A DNA stretch of 64,000 bases from Ephydatia muelleri (Eukaryota; Porifera; Demospongiae; Spongillida; Spongillidae): assembly GCA_013339895.1 (NCBI GenBank), contig JABACO010000009.1, positions 8,003,118-8,067,117 of the forward strand. The letters are read 5' to 3'. Positions within the stretch are counted from its first letter, which is position 1, and every line of letters starts with the position of its first letter. Made by a program: the position numbers and the translations under genes. Under the pieces are notes generated by a model that searched no databases, was not told where the DNA came from, and worked only from the letters and a program-made list of their open reading frames with translations. Positions 23,118-43,160 of the stretch are shown one piece after another.

Positions 23118-24400
23118 TTACGAGTGAAATCCTTCTTCAAAGCAAGCTGTCCAATACAAAACCTCACATGCCTTTACATGTTTCTTGTCATGCTGCTTTT
23201 CATACTTATTTTGAGCAACTTTGATGTTCATCGCTACTTGCTGTAATGTATGTATATGCTCCTTCAATTTTGATTCATGATCAGGCTCTTGCATTTCAAG
23301 GTAATGCTTGTAGAGGTCCTCAATTGACTCAGACTGCATTTCAATATCAATTGGAAGGTTTGTCTGTCGACCAAACATAAGAAAGGAGTATGCTTTGTTG
23401 CCTCTTGCCTTGATGTTTTATTTGCAAACACACATGAATCAATGTAATAACTCCATTGCTTCTTTTTTGATGAAACATGTTTAGCCAACATGTTTTGCAA
23501 TGTTTGATTGTAGTGTTCATCAAGACCATTTGCCTACACATTCAAGGTTGACACATGTCATAATATTTTCAACAAGGTATATATCATAAAGTACGTGTGT
23601 ACTAAGCCCCTATGAACATAATGACAACTTTTGAAACATCTACACGTGACTGTATCTCCAGAACCGTATAAAAGTTGGCACTTTCTATTTTCGAACTCAA
23701 ATCATACAACAATTTATTTGCTAAATATGTTCTAGTTTGTTTTACTACCACTCACATCAGTACTAGCAATGATTGATAAGTAGCCTGGTTCAGGAGCTTA
23801 TTATACGTACTTTATATCTAGTAAATTGTTAAGCACGTAAATGCTATAACTTTTCATGCATGCATATTATATAATACTTAGAGGACATACAAATAGCTTT
23901 CAGGAAAAGAAAAGAAAACTTGTGCTATCATTATTATGCATGTTCAATTTTGTGTACCAACCTGGAGATAATATGGTGTCATGAACCGTCTTTTTATCCC
24001 TAGTATTTAGCATATCTCATTGTTCAGTTTTAGTCAAAATCTCTACCATTGTCTGACAACGTGCGGATAACCCATGCATACAGAAATGTATGCAATGGTG
24101 GAATTTATATGTTAATTTACATTATGTAACTAGCCTTAAACAGTGCAGTTGGAACTGTAACAGCGTTGTTGTTGATAGTAAAAATGGCCTCTACCCATTA
24201 AGTGAAGTAGTCACTAACAGTTAATTAAGATGTACTCTTAGCCATCCTCAGCTTCAGAGCTTATAGGGCCAATAAATTATATGCAAATCATGTGCCAAGG
24301 AGCTTTGACTGAAATGCGATGTAATTCAGAGACTCCAGTTGTTAGCTTGCGATTCGTCTATTGGCACACATCACAGTTTGATATCTGAAGTGATATTGAA
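23118..24400 (-). pseudogene. Ty3/gypsy integrase remnant
   Basis: Read on the minus strand from about 24380, the pieces follow integrase order. A zinc-finger end (CDVCQ) comes first, then a core start like SDYFT-WVEAI with AVTVPTALFKASYI (about 24120-24210, containing a stop), a core piece near 24000, then NGLDEHYNQTLQNML (about 23540-23490), and TSRQEATKHTPF joined after a frameshift to MFGRQTNLPIDIEM (about 23378). About 400 bp of unrelated DNA (23560-23960) interrupts the core. Stops, a frameshift and an insertion make this a clear fossil. No LTRs were identified. Confidence 0.8.
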
Positions 24401-26119
24401 CACAAATATGCATATATTATACTATGCACATTTATATGAAAAATACTGGAAATAACATTAATGATTAATGACATCTTTGACCATCCATGCCACTAAAAGT
24501 GCTCTTTATTTCGGAAAATGGCTCTGCTTTTCCCCATGTGGCCAGTAGTGAAGTCAATGGGCAGGAAAGAGCAACTTTGGGCTACTCTTTGGTATTCTGA
24601 ATGTACGGAAGTAAAACTTCTCCCTATATTAGTAGATTAGAAAAGAAGTAATATACATTATGGTATTCAATGTGCCAAAACGTCCACTATTTGCCTTGCC
24701 CTTTCATTTTGCTTGTTAATAGCTCCCCTTCATTCGACACTGAAAATCTCAGGGCTTTTTTTTCTTCATATCATTCACTTTTTCTCCTTTGAAGCTCTAT
24801 CACCATATTTGCCACTGACAAGATACTTGTACACTTCGCCAAAAAGATCCTCAAACATCTGAAGATCCTTTCATCCAAACATCTTTCAGATAATGCTTCG
24901 ATTGGACACATGGGGTGCACACAGGCACAAGCAAAGGCAAGAACCAAAATTTGATGATTCCAATAGGTTTCATTTTCCAATATGACCATCCTTCTCTTTC
25001 AAGTTTCTTCAATACTTGTATTATGTATTATTACACATGTATACTGTATATGTCCTGTATCCCCCACTGACCACACAGGTACTGGAGCCAGGAGTTAGAG
25101 AGAAAAAAGAAAGGAAAACAGACAAGGTTGAGTTTGGTGATCTTCAGGTGTGTGTCGTGGAGACTGATAGCACAAGGTGTGCTCACACTCTTTCTGGTAA
25201 GCATGCATAGCTATTGACGCAGGGTGAAATGCCCTGTGCTTCGAGTTTAAATTAAATTCAACATGTTAAAACATAACCAAATCTAAACGTAAACTTAGTC
25301 AATACCATCTGCAATCATTCACCCTGTACAAGTAGGCATGCATTATTATAACATGAACCATGCCATGTTCTGATTGCAGACTGCTGTGCAAGTTTCACAA
25401 TCAATTATGACTGGATATCATTTCGCAGAGCAAAATCAAACGTCAAAGGACACAAGGAATGCATACATCTACGCTTCATGCAAGGCTATGCATGCATATA
25501 CGTCAAGATGTACTATATATATTACACGTCCTGATTATGCGTACATGTGTTTATGTATGCTGATGGTATATGCTGCGTTGCAGGAGTCCACAAAATAATG
25601 CAATGCTTTTGAATGGAAATAACTTTTGATAAGAATGTAAGAGTTTGAAACTAACATATTGAGGTCAGGCAAATATGTCTTCATTAAATTATACTAATTA
25701 ACATTTATAGTTTCAATAAATTATTCACTTTAAAAGTTAGATATCCATTTCGAAGTATAAATAAAATGTTATTCGCCATTAATTCCCATCCCAGAACCGC
25801 ACCTGGGGTATGACCATGCAGTGTTGTCAATTTGCAGCGTCCAAAGCGTATTTTCATTTGTAAAGGTGAAAAATGATCAATTTGTTTTCGGCTTCAAAAG
25901 TGGATATGCAATGTGGTCTAACTTTAGAAGTGATAAATTTGTTGTCTTACTTATTGTTGATTGCTCATTGTTAATAATGTTAAATTAAAACGATGCTAAT
26001 ATATCTCCCTAACCACAAGATTACATCTTAGATGGTTTGTTTGTTTGTTTTTAAATAATCCAAACAAAATTCACCGTATTACTGTTCAAGACACCCGGGA
26101 TAATTATAGATGTATGTGT
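24401..26119. other. Intergenic, no confident gene
   Basis: A short plus-strand segment at 25079-25190 lies between acceptor-like (cacacag) and donor-like (ctggtaagc) sites and has good composition. It could be an exon, but I cannot assign it. The rest shows nothing. Confidence 0.3.
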
Positions 26120-26800
26120 GAGATCGTTTTCACAAAAAGGGACTTCACACACGTTTTTTCAAGATTTCAAACTTAATGTTACTTCCGAACGATTAAGTGT
26201 ATAGCCTTCCTATTTTTAACACGTCATACCACACCATTTCTCTATGGTAGAATTTATTTTTGTCTCCAAACGGAACATATAAAGGTCGTTACCTCTTGAA
26301 GTTCAACACCTATGTATTTTCTGCAAGGGAACACAAAATTGGTAGGTACAGAGTCCTGTCGTAATTGATCTGATCTGTTCCTGAATTTTTAATTTACCCA
26401 TTACGAAGATATAAATTTCCCCGTCAATTCATGCCAACGATAAAGGCACCCGCCTTCCATACGTAGATTTGCCTACATCATTAGCGTGAAACAACCGTGA
26501 AATTGTACACACTCTTTGCACATCTATATCTTCGTAATGGACAAAGTAGAAATTCAGAAACAGAACAAATCAATAGCGACGGGACTCCTGTACGTGCATA
26601 TCAACTTTGAAGCGATTTAAACATTTCTGCAGGAACGGACACAAATGTCTTCTACCATAGAGGAATTTTGTAGTACGATGCATTAAAATAGCAAGTTGAT
26701 AGTGTTAATTGTTCGGAAGTTATAGCAATTCGAACAATGAGCATTTTTATAACGTGTTTATATAGGGGCAATTTCGTCGGAAACTGTCCCATATATCATA
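26120..26800. mobile_element. Palindromic MITE family 1, copy B
   Basis: Inverted arms share ccatttctctatgg, cggaagttatagcaa and atcttcgtaatgg with copy A. The outer ends (gatcgttttcacaaaaaggg and the reverse of gtcggaaactgtccca) resemble the TIR of MITE family 2, suggesting that families 1 and 2 share termini. Confidence 0.8.
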
Positions 26801-27372
26801 TATGCCGGTATAATGCATGGATTTATCTTTACATATATGTACGTGTCACTTTATGATTATATTGCATTTTGTGTAGGCCTGCTGATTATGAACGTCATGA
26901 TGTTGGTAACACAAGGACTTATAATTTGAATGAAATAGTTTCCAAGAAAATTTATGAAACAACGAATTACAGAAATTATGTAATTATGAATTTAAAAATA
27001 TTGAATACCTACATTAGCAAATAGCCTACAGATTTATTGTTTTTTGAGCTCGCTAAATGTAGGTCTTTTAAAATTAATGACAGAATTTCTGTAACCCCTT
27101 GTTCTCAATTGGATTGTACAAATCATACAGCACCATTGATTTATTTAATCTCATTGATTGGAGTACAGTGGAACCATTATTTCATTTCAGTGTTTGTCTA
27201 ATTAACAACTATATCAACATCAATATTATAACTAGTAATGACTTGAATTGCATGACTCTGTGTTCATCTTGTGTACCTGTAGCCTTAAGTGTCAATGTCT
27301 TAGCCAGGTTGTAATATAGTCAATAAGATGATAGGATAAGTTGAAATTCCACTCAGATTCTAAAACTAAATC
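26801..27372. other. Region 5' of the ABCC-like gene
   Basis: AT-rich. The N-terminal and first membrane-spanning exons expected for an ABCC protein were looked for here and not found. Confidence 0.4.
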
Positions 27373-34720
<7,348 letters not shown>

Positions 34721-35224
34721 ATGACATTTACTATTGTAATTTATAAACATGTGATGCCGCTGCTTCATCTGAAAGCTAGCCCATACGAAACAAATAAAAA
34801 TGTCAATCAAGTTGAGATCATTACATGCACGTACAAGTACTACCATGACACAGATATGAGTAGCTGCACTAAATTAGTTTCTTGAAATAATCAATCACAA
34901 TAATTGGTTTAGAGTAACTACATTAGCATTATTACTGAGGTAAGATCAACCTGTAATAAGGACACAATGTTACACATGCACAACTTACACAACCCCATAC
35001 ATGGATTGACCATGTCCAGGCAAAAGTGAGGGAGGGGTAGAGCCGCAATAGTCCAGTTATCCAAGTCGGGGTTACCAACTGCCATATCCTTTCAAAACCA
35101 GCACTTATTAAAAGAGTCTGTCTCATGTGCATGTTGATCTCAAAGGTTCTGTTGTGCAGCCCAGTAGATTACTGTTAATTATGCATTACATTTAGTACAC
35201 TTCTCTCCTTATAAGCCACAACAC
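34721..35224. other. 3' flank of the ABCC-like gene
   Basis: Contains an AATAAA-type poly-A signal near 34791. No other feature seen. Confidence 0.4.
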
Positions 35225-35830
35225 TCAGGGGATCGGTGAGGATGGGTAGAGCATCAGAGTGGGGTGGAGGGGGACAGCTTCAAGATCCACCACTGCAGGA
35301 GCAGCTTCTACTAAAGGTTCAGGACCCAGCTCGACATCTGCAATGGGAGAGGTTGGTGCCAGTGGTAAATCAGGTTGTCTGTCAGAAGTTGTTGCAATGG
35401 CTGGCAATAGGCCTGGCTGCTGAAAATTTTCAGACTTCCTTTCTCCCTCCTGGATCTGTGCTTTGACATGGTCAACATGGTAATGAGTTTCCGTGCCATC
35501 ATCAAACCTTACAATGAGGGTCGATAGAACCAGCACTGCAGTGAATTTTCCCAAGATCTATTTAGGTGTTCCTCTGTGATGAAGGGAATACACTTCTATC
35601 CCCACCTGATATGAGTGCAGTCTTTTGTGCACGTCATGATTCTCTTTCTGTCTTTCTTGATTTTGAGTCACATGCTGTTACACAGATGGGAAAATGAACC
35701 CCAAGGGAGACTGTGGTTTCTGCCCCCACAACAGCTCAGCAGGAGAGTTTCTTGTGGTAGAGTGGGGGGGGGGGGGGGGGGGGGGGGGGCGTTATCCTGT
35801 ACTGAAAAATGAACCAAGTAAAGCATGTGT
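35225..35830 (-). pseudogene. Ty3/gypsy integrase C-terminal remnant
   Basis: On the minus strand TTRNSPAELLWGQKPQSPLG (about 35755-35695) is the conserved end of the integrase core of gypsy elements. The frame then continues through a degraded stretch with stops (HDVHKRLHSYQVG, VYSLHHRG) to an open tail (35554-35225) with LSTLIVRFDDGTETHYHVDHV, the usual chromodomain-like or GPY-type end, and a proline-rich terminus. A poly-G run (35766-35789) cuts the upstream side. Non-functional. Confidence 0.75.
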
Positions 35831-36219
35831 CAATATCATCTGATGTCTTTTTCGTAAGGCATTTTTCAGGGTCTGCACTGATGATCTATTTGCTAAGTAC
35901 TCGCATCACCCTCTAGTCATGTAATAGCCATAATCGTGCTAAAATCATTTTCTTATATTTGCCACATCCACTATTGCAATGATTTCGGTCTCACACAGCT
36001 TTCAGCTCACACATTGCACATGAACTCATGCTGGCTCACACTTGTGCACACACCTGCATTGTTGCGTACATGGCCGGCCCTGTACACTATCGTATATCGT
36101 ATATTCTTATGCACTGATTCTATGTTAATTTGTGTACCAAGCTTTCTGTACATGTATCGTGTCTCCAAGGATTGAATTGTTGTACATACATTGTGTCCCT
36201 ATCTGGTCCTCTAAATGTA
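35831..36219. other. No gene recognised
   Basis: Unique AT-rich DNA with nothing supported. Confidence 0.4.
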
Positions 36220-36850
36220 CACATACACACACACCATTGTATAAATGTGGCAATACACACGCAAAAACACTCACACAGGCACACACACAGACACATAAGC
36301 ACACACAGGACATACACTCACAAACACACACACGCATATGGACACACACGCGGACAGGCGCAGACACACAGGCACACATGAAATACACGTAGACACACAC
36401 ACAGTCACGCACAGACACACACAAGCACACACGACAAACACATGCACAGACACAGACACACACATGAAATACACAGACACATACACGACATAAACACAGA
36501 CACGCACAGACACACACATGGACACAGACTCGCACACATGAAATACACATAGACACACACATGCAGACACAGACAGATGTAAGATAGACACACATGACAG
36601 ACATACGCACAGACTCAGACACACATGGACACACACACACAAGCACACAGACACAAACACGAAATACAGACACACATATGCACAGACACACACACATATG
36701 CACAGACACACATATGCACAGACACACACACATTTACAGACACACAAACGCACACACAAGATACACACATGCCATACACACAGGCCAGACACACAGACAC
36801 ACCCCGACATACACACATGCGCACATACACAGACACACACACGTAGCTAC
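36220..36850. repeat. CA-rich degenerate microsatellite, about 630 bp
   Basis: Imperfect acacac with recurrent acacagacacac and atgaaatacac words. Frames on both strands (up to about 200 codons, Cys/Val or His/Thr rich) are low-complexity artefacts. Confidence 0.92.
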
Positions 36851-37545
36851 ACGTACCGACTTGTACCGTCTCTAAAGTGAGAGCTCTATGTCGTGTACAT
36901 GCATCATACCCCCAAAGAATTGGTCCTCAGTGTACATGCATTGAACCCCCATAGGATTGGCGTCCCATACCGCTGTATACATGTGGCAAAGAATATCACT
37001 GTATTCACCACAGCACCAGGCCCATGGTACAATATTAAAAAGTGTGTGTGTGTGTGGGGGGGGGGAGGGAGATGATTTCTTTTGAGCAAATGAATAATTA
37101 AATATCTTTGTGCACAAGTCTACATGTAGAGATGCATGAATTTATTTTTAATTGTGACACGTATGATTTTGTCATCGAAAAACTTGTTGTCGGATATCAT
37201 TCCTTGATGAGATTTTTAAATTTATACAGTTGGCCAAAAATTTGTGGTGTGTGTGTGGAGGGTCCCTGCAACATGCATAAGACTTTAAGTTCTTACACAC
37301 TCACATCCATCTTTAAGTACAATTGTGTAATAAAGCTTTCCTGTTTGGCAAAATCCTTGATCCTTGATCAACTTCTCATCATTCATTATGCCTCCACTAC
37401 TCAGCTATGTGGTTTGTGTACCAGTTGCAGAGACTTGAGTCTCTCTTTGCCCACACAATATTTAGCTCATTCAGACATGCCCTCATGTTGGTTCACACAC
37501 CCTGATGCATGTGTGTATGTTGTGCAAATGGTCTGTACATCCTGT

Positions 37546-37577
<32 letters not shown>

Positions 37578-38699
37578 CACTAATAATTACGGCACACCCA
37601 CATGCAATCGAGTGTAAGACTTCCTCTGAATCTGTTCTCTGCACATGCATCATGAAGTTCTATTCGATTGAACAGCTCAAGAGACTACTGATTCATTCTC
37701 AATTTCTGTACCAATCTCTGTGTGTTTCCTCTGTATTGTTGCAAGCAGACGTATAATCTTCTCTTTGTACACTCATCTAGCACTCTATACGAGTGCTCAT
37801 CTGACCTGTAAAAGCTTATACAACCATTCTTTTCTTTGGAGACAGTATAATGAATATCGTTACTAGCTTGCAATTGATATGCAATGATAACAGTTTTGCA
37901 TATTATATGCTTGATTATATTATATGCTTGATTATATTATATGCTTGATTATATTCTATGACATAATTATATGACAACAATTGTAGATAATACAATGGAG
38001 CACTTTTGTATCCATGATCAAACAAGTACACTGTCCATCAAACTCAAGATCACCTATTATATAATCAACTACAAATTTATCTACTGTCATTTTTTCCTCC
38101 TATATTAATGTCTTCTTTATAATGTTCCACAAATGCAACAAAGTTCTTGATTGTCTTCATATTATAATATAAATATATTATAATGGGAGGTAACTTAAAA
38201 TCTTGCTCATATACTGAGTTAATATTTTGTGTATCTTCGTATTATTTTAAAGCTAAGCTCCAGTAATATAGTAATAACCAATACTCTATCAATCTATACA
38301 TGGGATTTTGCGCCATCTGGAAAACACCTTGCGCCAATACAAAAACATGTCAAACGTTCACAATGCACGCTACAGTGGTTAAAGAATGTGTCTTAGTTGA
38401 CACCAAACACGTTGTGCAACAAATGAGGTGCGTATTTATTCGATGGAATTAGTCAGTATTTTGAGCGGAACGTATGTTGCCCAGTACTCGATTTTCCCAC
38501 ATTTCTACTCTTAAAAAATGTACCCAAAGGCATTATCTCTCACAAAATCCATACACAAGTGCTAGCTAAAGCATGTTTAGCGTACCTGTAAGTCCCTTTG
38601 GTAACGATCTCTTGACAAAATGAAACACCCGTGCCAAAAATTGTACCGTTACGTGGTCTTAAATTTTTATGTACATTTCTTGGGGAGTTTGAACTACCT
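36851..38699. other. Non-coding stretch
   Basis: Contains a short TG/G run (37040-37067), a CA run (37547-37574) and three copies of a 17-bp unit (tatatgcttgattatat, about 37900-37955). No coding signal. Confidence 0.5.
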
Positions 38700-39579
38700 A
38701 ACTTAATTGCCGACAAATAACACCTACAATAATACACATTTCATACATATTTAAACGCACAGCTCTCAGTACGCATGCATGCCCGTAGGTCTGGGCTCTC
38801 ACACCCAAAATAAAAACATTCTCTTTTGGTTGATATTGCAGTATATCTTCGTCACGATTGAAGCAGGCACTAGAATAGACAAGTTAGGAATATACTACCA
38901 AATTTGTCTGGTATTATGACTAGAGTTACTTGAATACAAATTCCAATGTTTAGAAAATGAGCAAGGCTTAATTGAATTAGTAATAGCAAATATTTATTTA
39001 ATTTGCGATAGCAAAAGGGAGACGAATGCTGGGCACGTGATATTGTGGCCAGATACCGTAACAGCAGCGAGCTCAATCTAAGCACGCCCATCTACTAATT
39101 TGTCCATACATTATGTTTAATAGTTAACCATATCTATGTCGACACAGCTGTGTATTGTCTAAGATAAAAATGAGAGAAACAAAATTATAAATAATACAGA
39201 CCGACATTTAGCAAACACAGTATATGGGTCAGTTCACGAGAAAATGAGCCTTCGCATGTATATAATTAATATACATGGTCACAACATATTGTCGTGAACT
39301 GTTCCATTTTATACTGTGTTGCTAAATTTAAGTTTGTAATATTTATAATTTCATACTCACCGTAATCCCTTGAGTACCAATTTTGTTAAACCATAGCAGT
39401 ACTTATTTTGTTCAATTTTGTGTACAACATCAAATTGTACTTACTGCAACAATTTTTATATGCATGAACAATTTTAAATATGATTTCAAAATATGCATCC
39501 AAATAACATGTGCAGACAGATAAGTATAAAAGTAATAGTTCGGTAAAATAATCTGATTCTTCAACATGGAAACATGCAG

Positions 39580-39702
39580 ATGTAGATGAATGTGCTCTGG
39601 GTGCAAGTGGATACAATCAGATATGCAACAATATCATTGGAAGTTATGTGTGTAGTTGCTACCTTGGATACCAAATCTCTTTCAACAGCAGATCTTGTGT
39701 GG
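39580..39702 (+). pseudogene. EGF exon 1 of the decayed array
   Basis: A phase-1 exon between atgcag and ggtaag. It reads [10 protein letters not shown], then GYNQIC where the sister exon has GCNQIC, so cysteine 2 is lost (Cys to Tyr). The other five cysteines remain. Confidence 0.85.
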
Positions 39703-39751
39703 GTAAGAAAATATGCTATTAACTTAATATATACTACCTCCCACCATACAG

Positions 39752-39865
39752 ACAGAGATGAATGTGCTCTGAGTATAAGTGGATGCAATCAGTCTTGTAC
39801 CAACACCATTGGAAGCAGTTGCTATGTTGGATACCAAATCTCTTCCAACAACAGAACTTGTGTGG
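39752..39865 (+). pseudogene. EGF exon 2 of the decayed array
   Basis: Same layout, but nine bases are missing against the sister exon at 62345, which removes the Tyr-Phe-Cys that carries cysteine 4 (GSSCYVG instead of [10 protein letters not shown]). The frame is kept, but the fold should not form normally. Confidence 0.85.
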
Positions 39866-39973
39866 GTAAGAGAATATGCAGTCTGTGACAATAGAATATT
39901 AAAAGTATGCAGCATCTATATAATTTTACGTACATAATTATCTGATACTGGTGCACAACTTCACACCACACAG

Positions 39974-40096
39974 ACATCGATGAATGTGCTCTGGATGTAA
40001 GTGGATGCAATCAGTATTGTACCAACACCAATGGAAGCTACGTGAGAAATTGCTACCTTGGATACCAAATCTCTTCCAACAATAGAACGTGTGTGA
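39974..40096 (+). pseudogene. EGF exon 3 of the decayed array
   Basis: DIDECALDVSGCNQYC, then GSYVRNCYLG: cysteine 4 is changed to Arg. Splice borders are intact. Confidence 0.85.
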
Positions 40097-40209
40097 GTAA
40101 GAGAATATCGTGTCTGTGCATGACACCATGACCCTAAATGGTTGTATTATTGATAACAAATATTTGACTAGAACATGGAGTTTCAAATGTACAACTTCCC
40201 AATGCACAG

Positions 40210-40335
40210 ACATAGATGAATGTGCTCTGGGTACAAGTGGATGTAATCAGATATGCACCAACACCATTGGAAGCTATGTGTGCAGTTGCTACCTTTGATA
40301 CCAAATCTTCTCCAACAATAGCACAACATGTGCAG
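40210..40335 (+). pseudogene. EGF exon 4 of the decayed array
   Basis: All six cysteines are in place, but the codon after CYL is TGA instead of GGA, a premature stop. Splice borders are intact. Confidence 0.87.
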
Positions 40336-40373
40336 GTAAGAAATACATTACCTTGAAGGTTTGCATATACATT

Positions 40374-40610
40374 TGGGATCGTTTCTGCGAAAAAGGACTG
40401 AATGCACGTTTTTCCAAGATTTCAATTTTTTTTTAATTATCTAGAAATCTTAAATGTCCTCTACACATTGCTTCTTAGGCACTGAGAATCGGAGTATCTG
40501 TCATAGGGTTGTAAGGCTCTGACATTTTAACGCAAGTGTTACATTTCTCATGCACATACTGGAACATTAATTATATTTTTGCTAGGTCCCTTTTCGCAGA
40601 AACGATCCCA
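40374..40610. mobile_element. MITE family 2
   Basis: Terminal inverted repeats of the form TGGGATCGTTTC-GCGAAAAGG with the reverse at the right end (ccttttcgcagaaacgatccca). Other copies lie at 41791, 46629, 58017, 58197 and 62978. Confidence 0.88.
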
Positions 40611-40636
40611 TTTGCTCATTATAATGTAAGTTTGTA

Positions 40637-41186
40637 TGGCCACACCCTTGTGGGGGTAGTATTAATCTATTATCTAATACCAATATCACACTAATTTATT
40701 GGTAAATTATGATCATCTACTACAATGTGTGGTTACATTAATTAATTAATTAAAGCTATTTAATGCTACAGGTGCATGCACATTGGAAGCTGGTTTTTTG
40801 AAATGCATCAAAATGTATAAGGCATAAGAAACGAATAATTAACAGCCTTAACGCCTACCATCTTTATGGATACTGCTGGTTTAAGACTGCTGGTTTATGT
40901 GTCACAAGCGTCCTTTTTAATGGGCCATCAGACTTGCAAAGTGCAAAATGTGCTCAACACATGCCATGGTCATGACCTGGTAGTAGCGATGACAATAGCA
41001 CATTGCTAACATCTCAACTGGTGATAAATTCATTTAAACAGCCGCACTACAGAGGTCGTATCGAACATGATCTCTAATTACTGCAACTATGCTTGAAATC
41101 TACAAGCAACTTCAATGATCTAATCAGGTTGCAGTTTCATGAGTATAATTGTAGATATCATGAATTGTGATAAAGATTGAAGTCAC
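40637..41186. other. No gene recognised
   Basis: Unique DNA between two duplicated blocks. Confidence 0.4.
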
Positions 41187-41617
41187 TATAGATACCTTTT
41201 TTCTTATTTGATTTTCAGCATCAATACACAAATAAATGAACAAATGACATAAATGACTAGTACAAACATACCAAAGGCAGGTCATGGATGCATGTACAAC
41301 TACTATGACAAATTGTGCAATAGGACATAACTAAATCATGAGCAAAGCACTAAGATGTTTGGAGATGAGATAACATGCTGAGGTAAAGAATTCCATAAGG
41401 AAATGATCATTCAGTGAATCAGTGGGATCAAAATGCCATGCATGTTTTAAATATAAAGATGTTAATAAATGTGTACCCTTAGTTTGCACACAGATATTAA
41501 ATTAGGAATGTGTAATAGACACAAGTGAGTGCATCAGATACAAATGGGGCTATGTATGTGACTGCTATTCTGGATATGTACTTCTATCTGATGGCAAGAC
41601 ATGTGACAAAGATACAA
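41187..41617 (+). repeat. Duplicate of the 5.4-5.8 kb block, with EGF exon
   Basis: Direct match to 5398-5784. This copy runs past the point where the other one is cut and includes the rest of the EGF exon. Confidence 0.85.
41494..41617 (+). pseudogene. EGF exon with disrupted start
   Basis: cbEGF-like exon between cacacag and a gtaagc donor. Relative to the 5702 copy it has extra bases in the first codons (attaaattagg for attaatg), giving a stop, and it lacks a few bases including the NQIC cysteine region. The end GYVLLSDGKTCDK is intact. Confidence 0.75.
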
Positions 41618-41790
41618 GTAAGCAATTACATGAAAATGATTTAAAATCTCATGTTGGTTGCCCTATTTTAGAAATGTCAAAAACACACCACATGCACATA
41701 CCCAATCAAACAGTAACTTTCAGTGGTATTTTTCAAAGAATGCTCCGTGTATACTGCATACAAAACACAATGTGATTATAAAGCAAAATA

Positions 41791-41925
41791 TGGGATCGTT
41801 TCCGCGAAAAGGGACCTAATGCATACATGTACGTTATAAAATTTCCAGTACGCGCAATAGAAATGTAACGCTTGCGTTGAAATGTATGGTTAATTAAGAA
41901 TTCAGAGCCTCACAAGACTGTGACT
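41791..41925 (+). mobile_element. MITE family 2, left half only
   Basis: Starts TGGGATCGTTTCCGCGAAAA and matches the left half of the 46629 copy, then stops. No right terminus found. Confidence 0.75.
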
Positions 41926-42296
41926 AGTTTTTTTCTTTATTTTCTTTTTGTCGTTTTTATTATGTTATTTTATTTTGCCAAGTACTTTGAGTTCATGGCC
42001 AAAACAGAGCACTGCATACAATTATGCTGTTGAAAAGCAGACCATTATCATTGCTGCACCTTTATTGAAAGGCGAATGCAATAGATGAGGCCAGGTAGGA
42101 GGATGTGATTGAACCTATACTTGACACGTGCAGATGATTCAATTATTTTTACACGTTTTGCATGTATATCTCACATTACATATTGATTTTTCTTGCCTCA
42201 TATACTATCTAAATTCACAGACACAATTGGACATAAACTACATCAGTTTCAGGCAACTATGCCATGTATAACATCTGAGAACAGGGATGGAGCTCT

Positions 42297-42363
42297 GAGT
42301 GGCTAGCAGAGTAGCCAAGCCAAAGAATTTGAATCTTTCATTGCTTGGCTACTTAGCTAGTCA
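42297..42363. repeat. Short hairpin
   Basis: gtggctagcagagtagccaa pairs with ttggctacttagctag-type sequence across a loop of about 22 bp. Confidence 0.7.
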
Positions 42364-42839
42364 AACAGACCTATTCCAACAAATCAGTTGTGTTACACAT
42401 TAAATATGCCAAACTCAACCCCCGTCTTTTTCACTCCAATGCCAAGGCATTTCTGGCCCAGACTGGTTCACATGTATTTGACATCACAGACATCGGTCAA
42501 TGTGGAAAGAATGCATAATGGATTATACATGTATATTACAAGTCCATTAACATTAATTATCTCATCACATTGTTTCAGAGCCACTCTTGTATATGTTGAT
42601 CTAATCTGTCATTTGAACATTACTTCGAACCTAATAACTTCAAATAAATAGTTCCAAACTAAGCGGTTTTGGAAATTGTATGTTTATAAAAATTGTAACG
42701 AACCTCAAATCTAGATATCAGAATGCTCTTACAGGTACACACACAACAGATATACACCGAGGATCACATGTATTCGAATGCTCAAATGCCTGCTGACTGT
42801 GGCTAGCACCTAAAGGTGTCATGATACACGCCAGTTGAA

Positions 42840-43160
42840 CTGTACTTTTTCCACTCTTCTTTCTTCTTAACACATGGCCTCAGCAGTTGCAACAAGGTGC
42901 TATTCATTCGCTCTACCATCCCATCACCTTGTGGGTGATATGCTGTGGTACGAGAGTTGTGTACTCCAAATGCTTGTACGGTTTGGTGAAATACAGCACT
43001 CTAGAAATTTCAGCCTTGATCTGAATGTATAATGTCTGAAACTCCATATAAGTAGCAACCACCTTTATCAATTCCTGGGTTATCTGTGCAGCAGAGCCTG
43101 CTATGTCACTGAATGTCAAGACAGCAACATCCAGTTTCTTTACTTACTGTAATTTTATCA
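42840..43160 (-). pseudogene. Ty3/gypsy integrase core remnant
   Basis: On the minus strand the integrase core order is clear: QITQELIKVV, a frameshift, SDQG with stops around the following NF, then VFHQTVQAFGVHNS, RTTAYHPQGDGMVERMN and LLQLLRPCVKKKEEW. The DxDxxE-type core is incomplete and there are two or three lesions. It ends near 42840, just before the part that starts TTRNSPAELL at 35755 in another fragment of similar kind. Confidence 0.8.

Larger units (their letters stand above)
38700..40636 (+). repeat. Segmental duplication, copy 1 (pairs with 61264-63195)
   Basis: About 1.94 kb is colinear in direct orientation with 61264-63195, including 0.85 kb of non-coding DNA upstream, four EGF exons with their introns, and a MITE family 2 insertion at the same site. 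So the MITE was present before the duplication. Confidence 0.9.
41618..42839. other. Non-coding, with a MITE fragment and one hairpin
   Basis: Besides the two entries below, nothing recognisable. Confidence 0.4.

Noticed and set aside
25016-25210. Possible first exon of the ABCC-like gene
   Set aside because: The sequence does not resemble the N-terminal or TMD1 region of ABCC proteins and phases cannot be linked.
36125-36840. About 200-codon cysteine-rich frames on the minus strand
   Set aside because: Degenerate CA microsatellite; no domain pattern.
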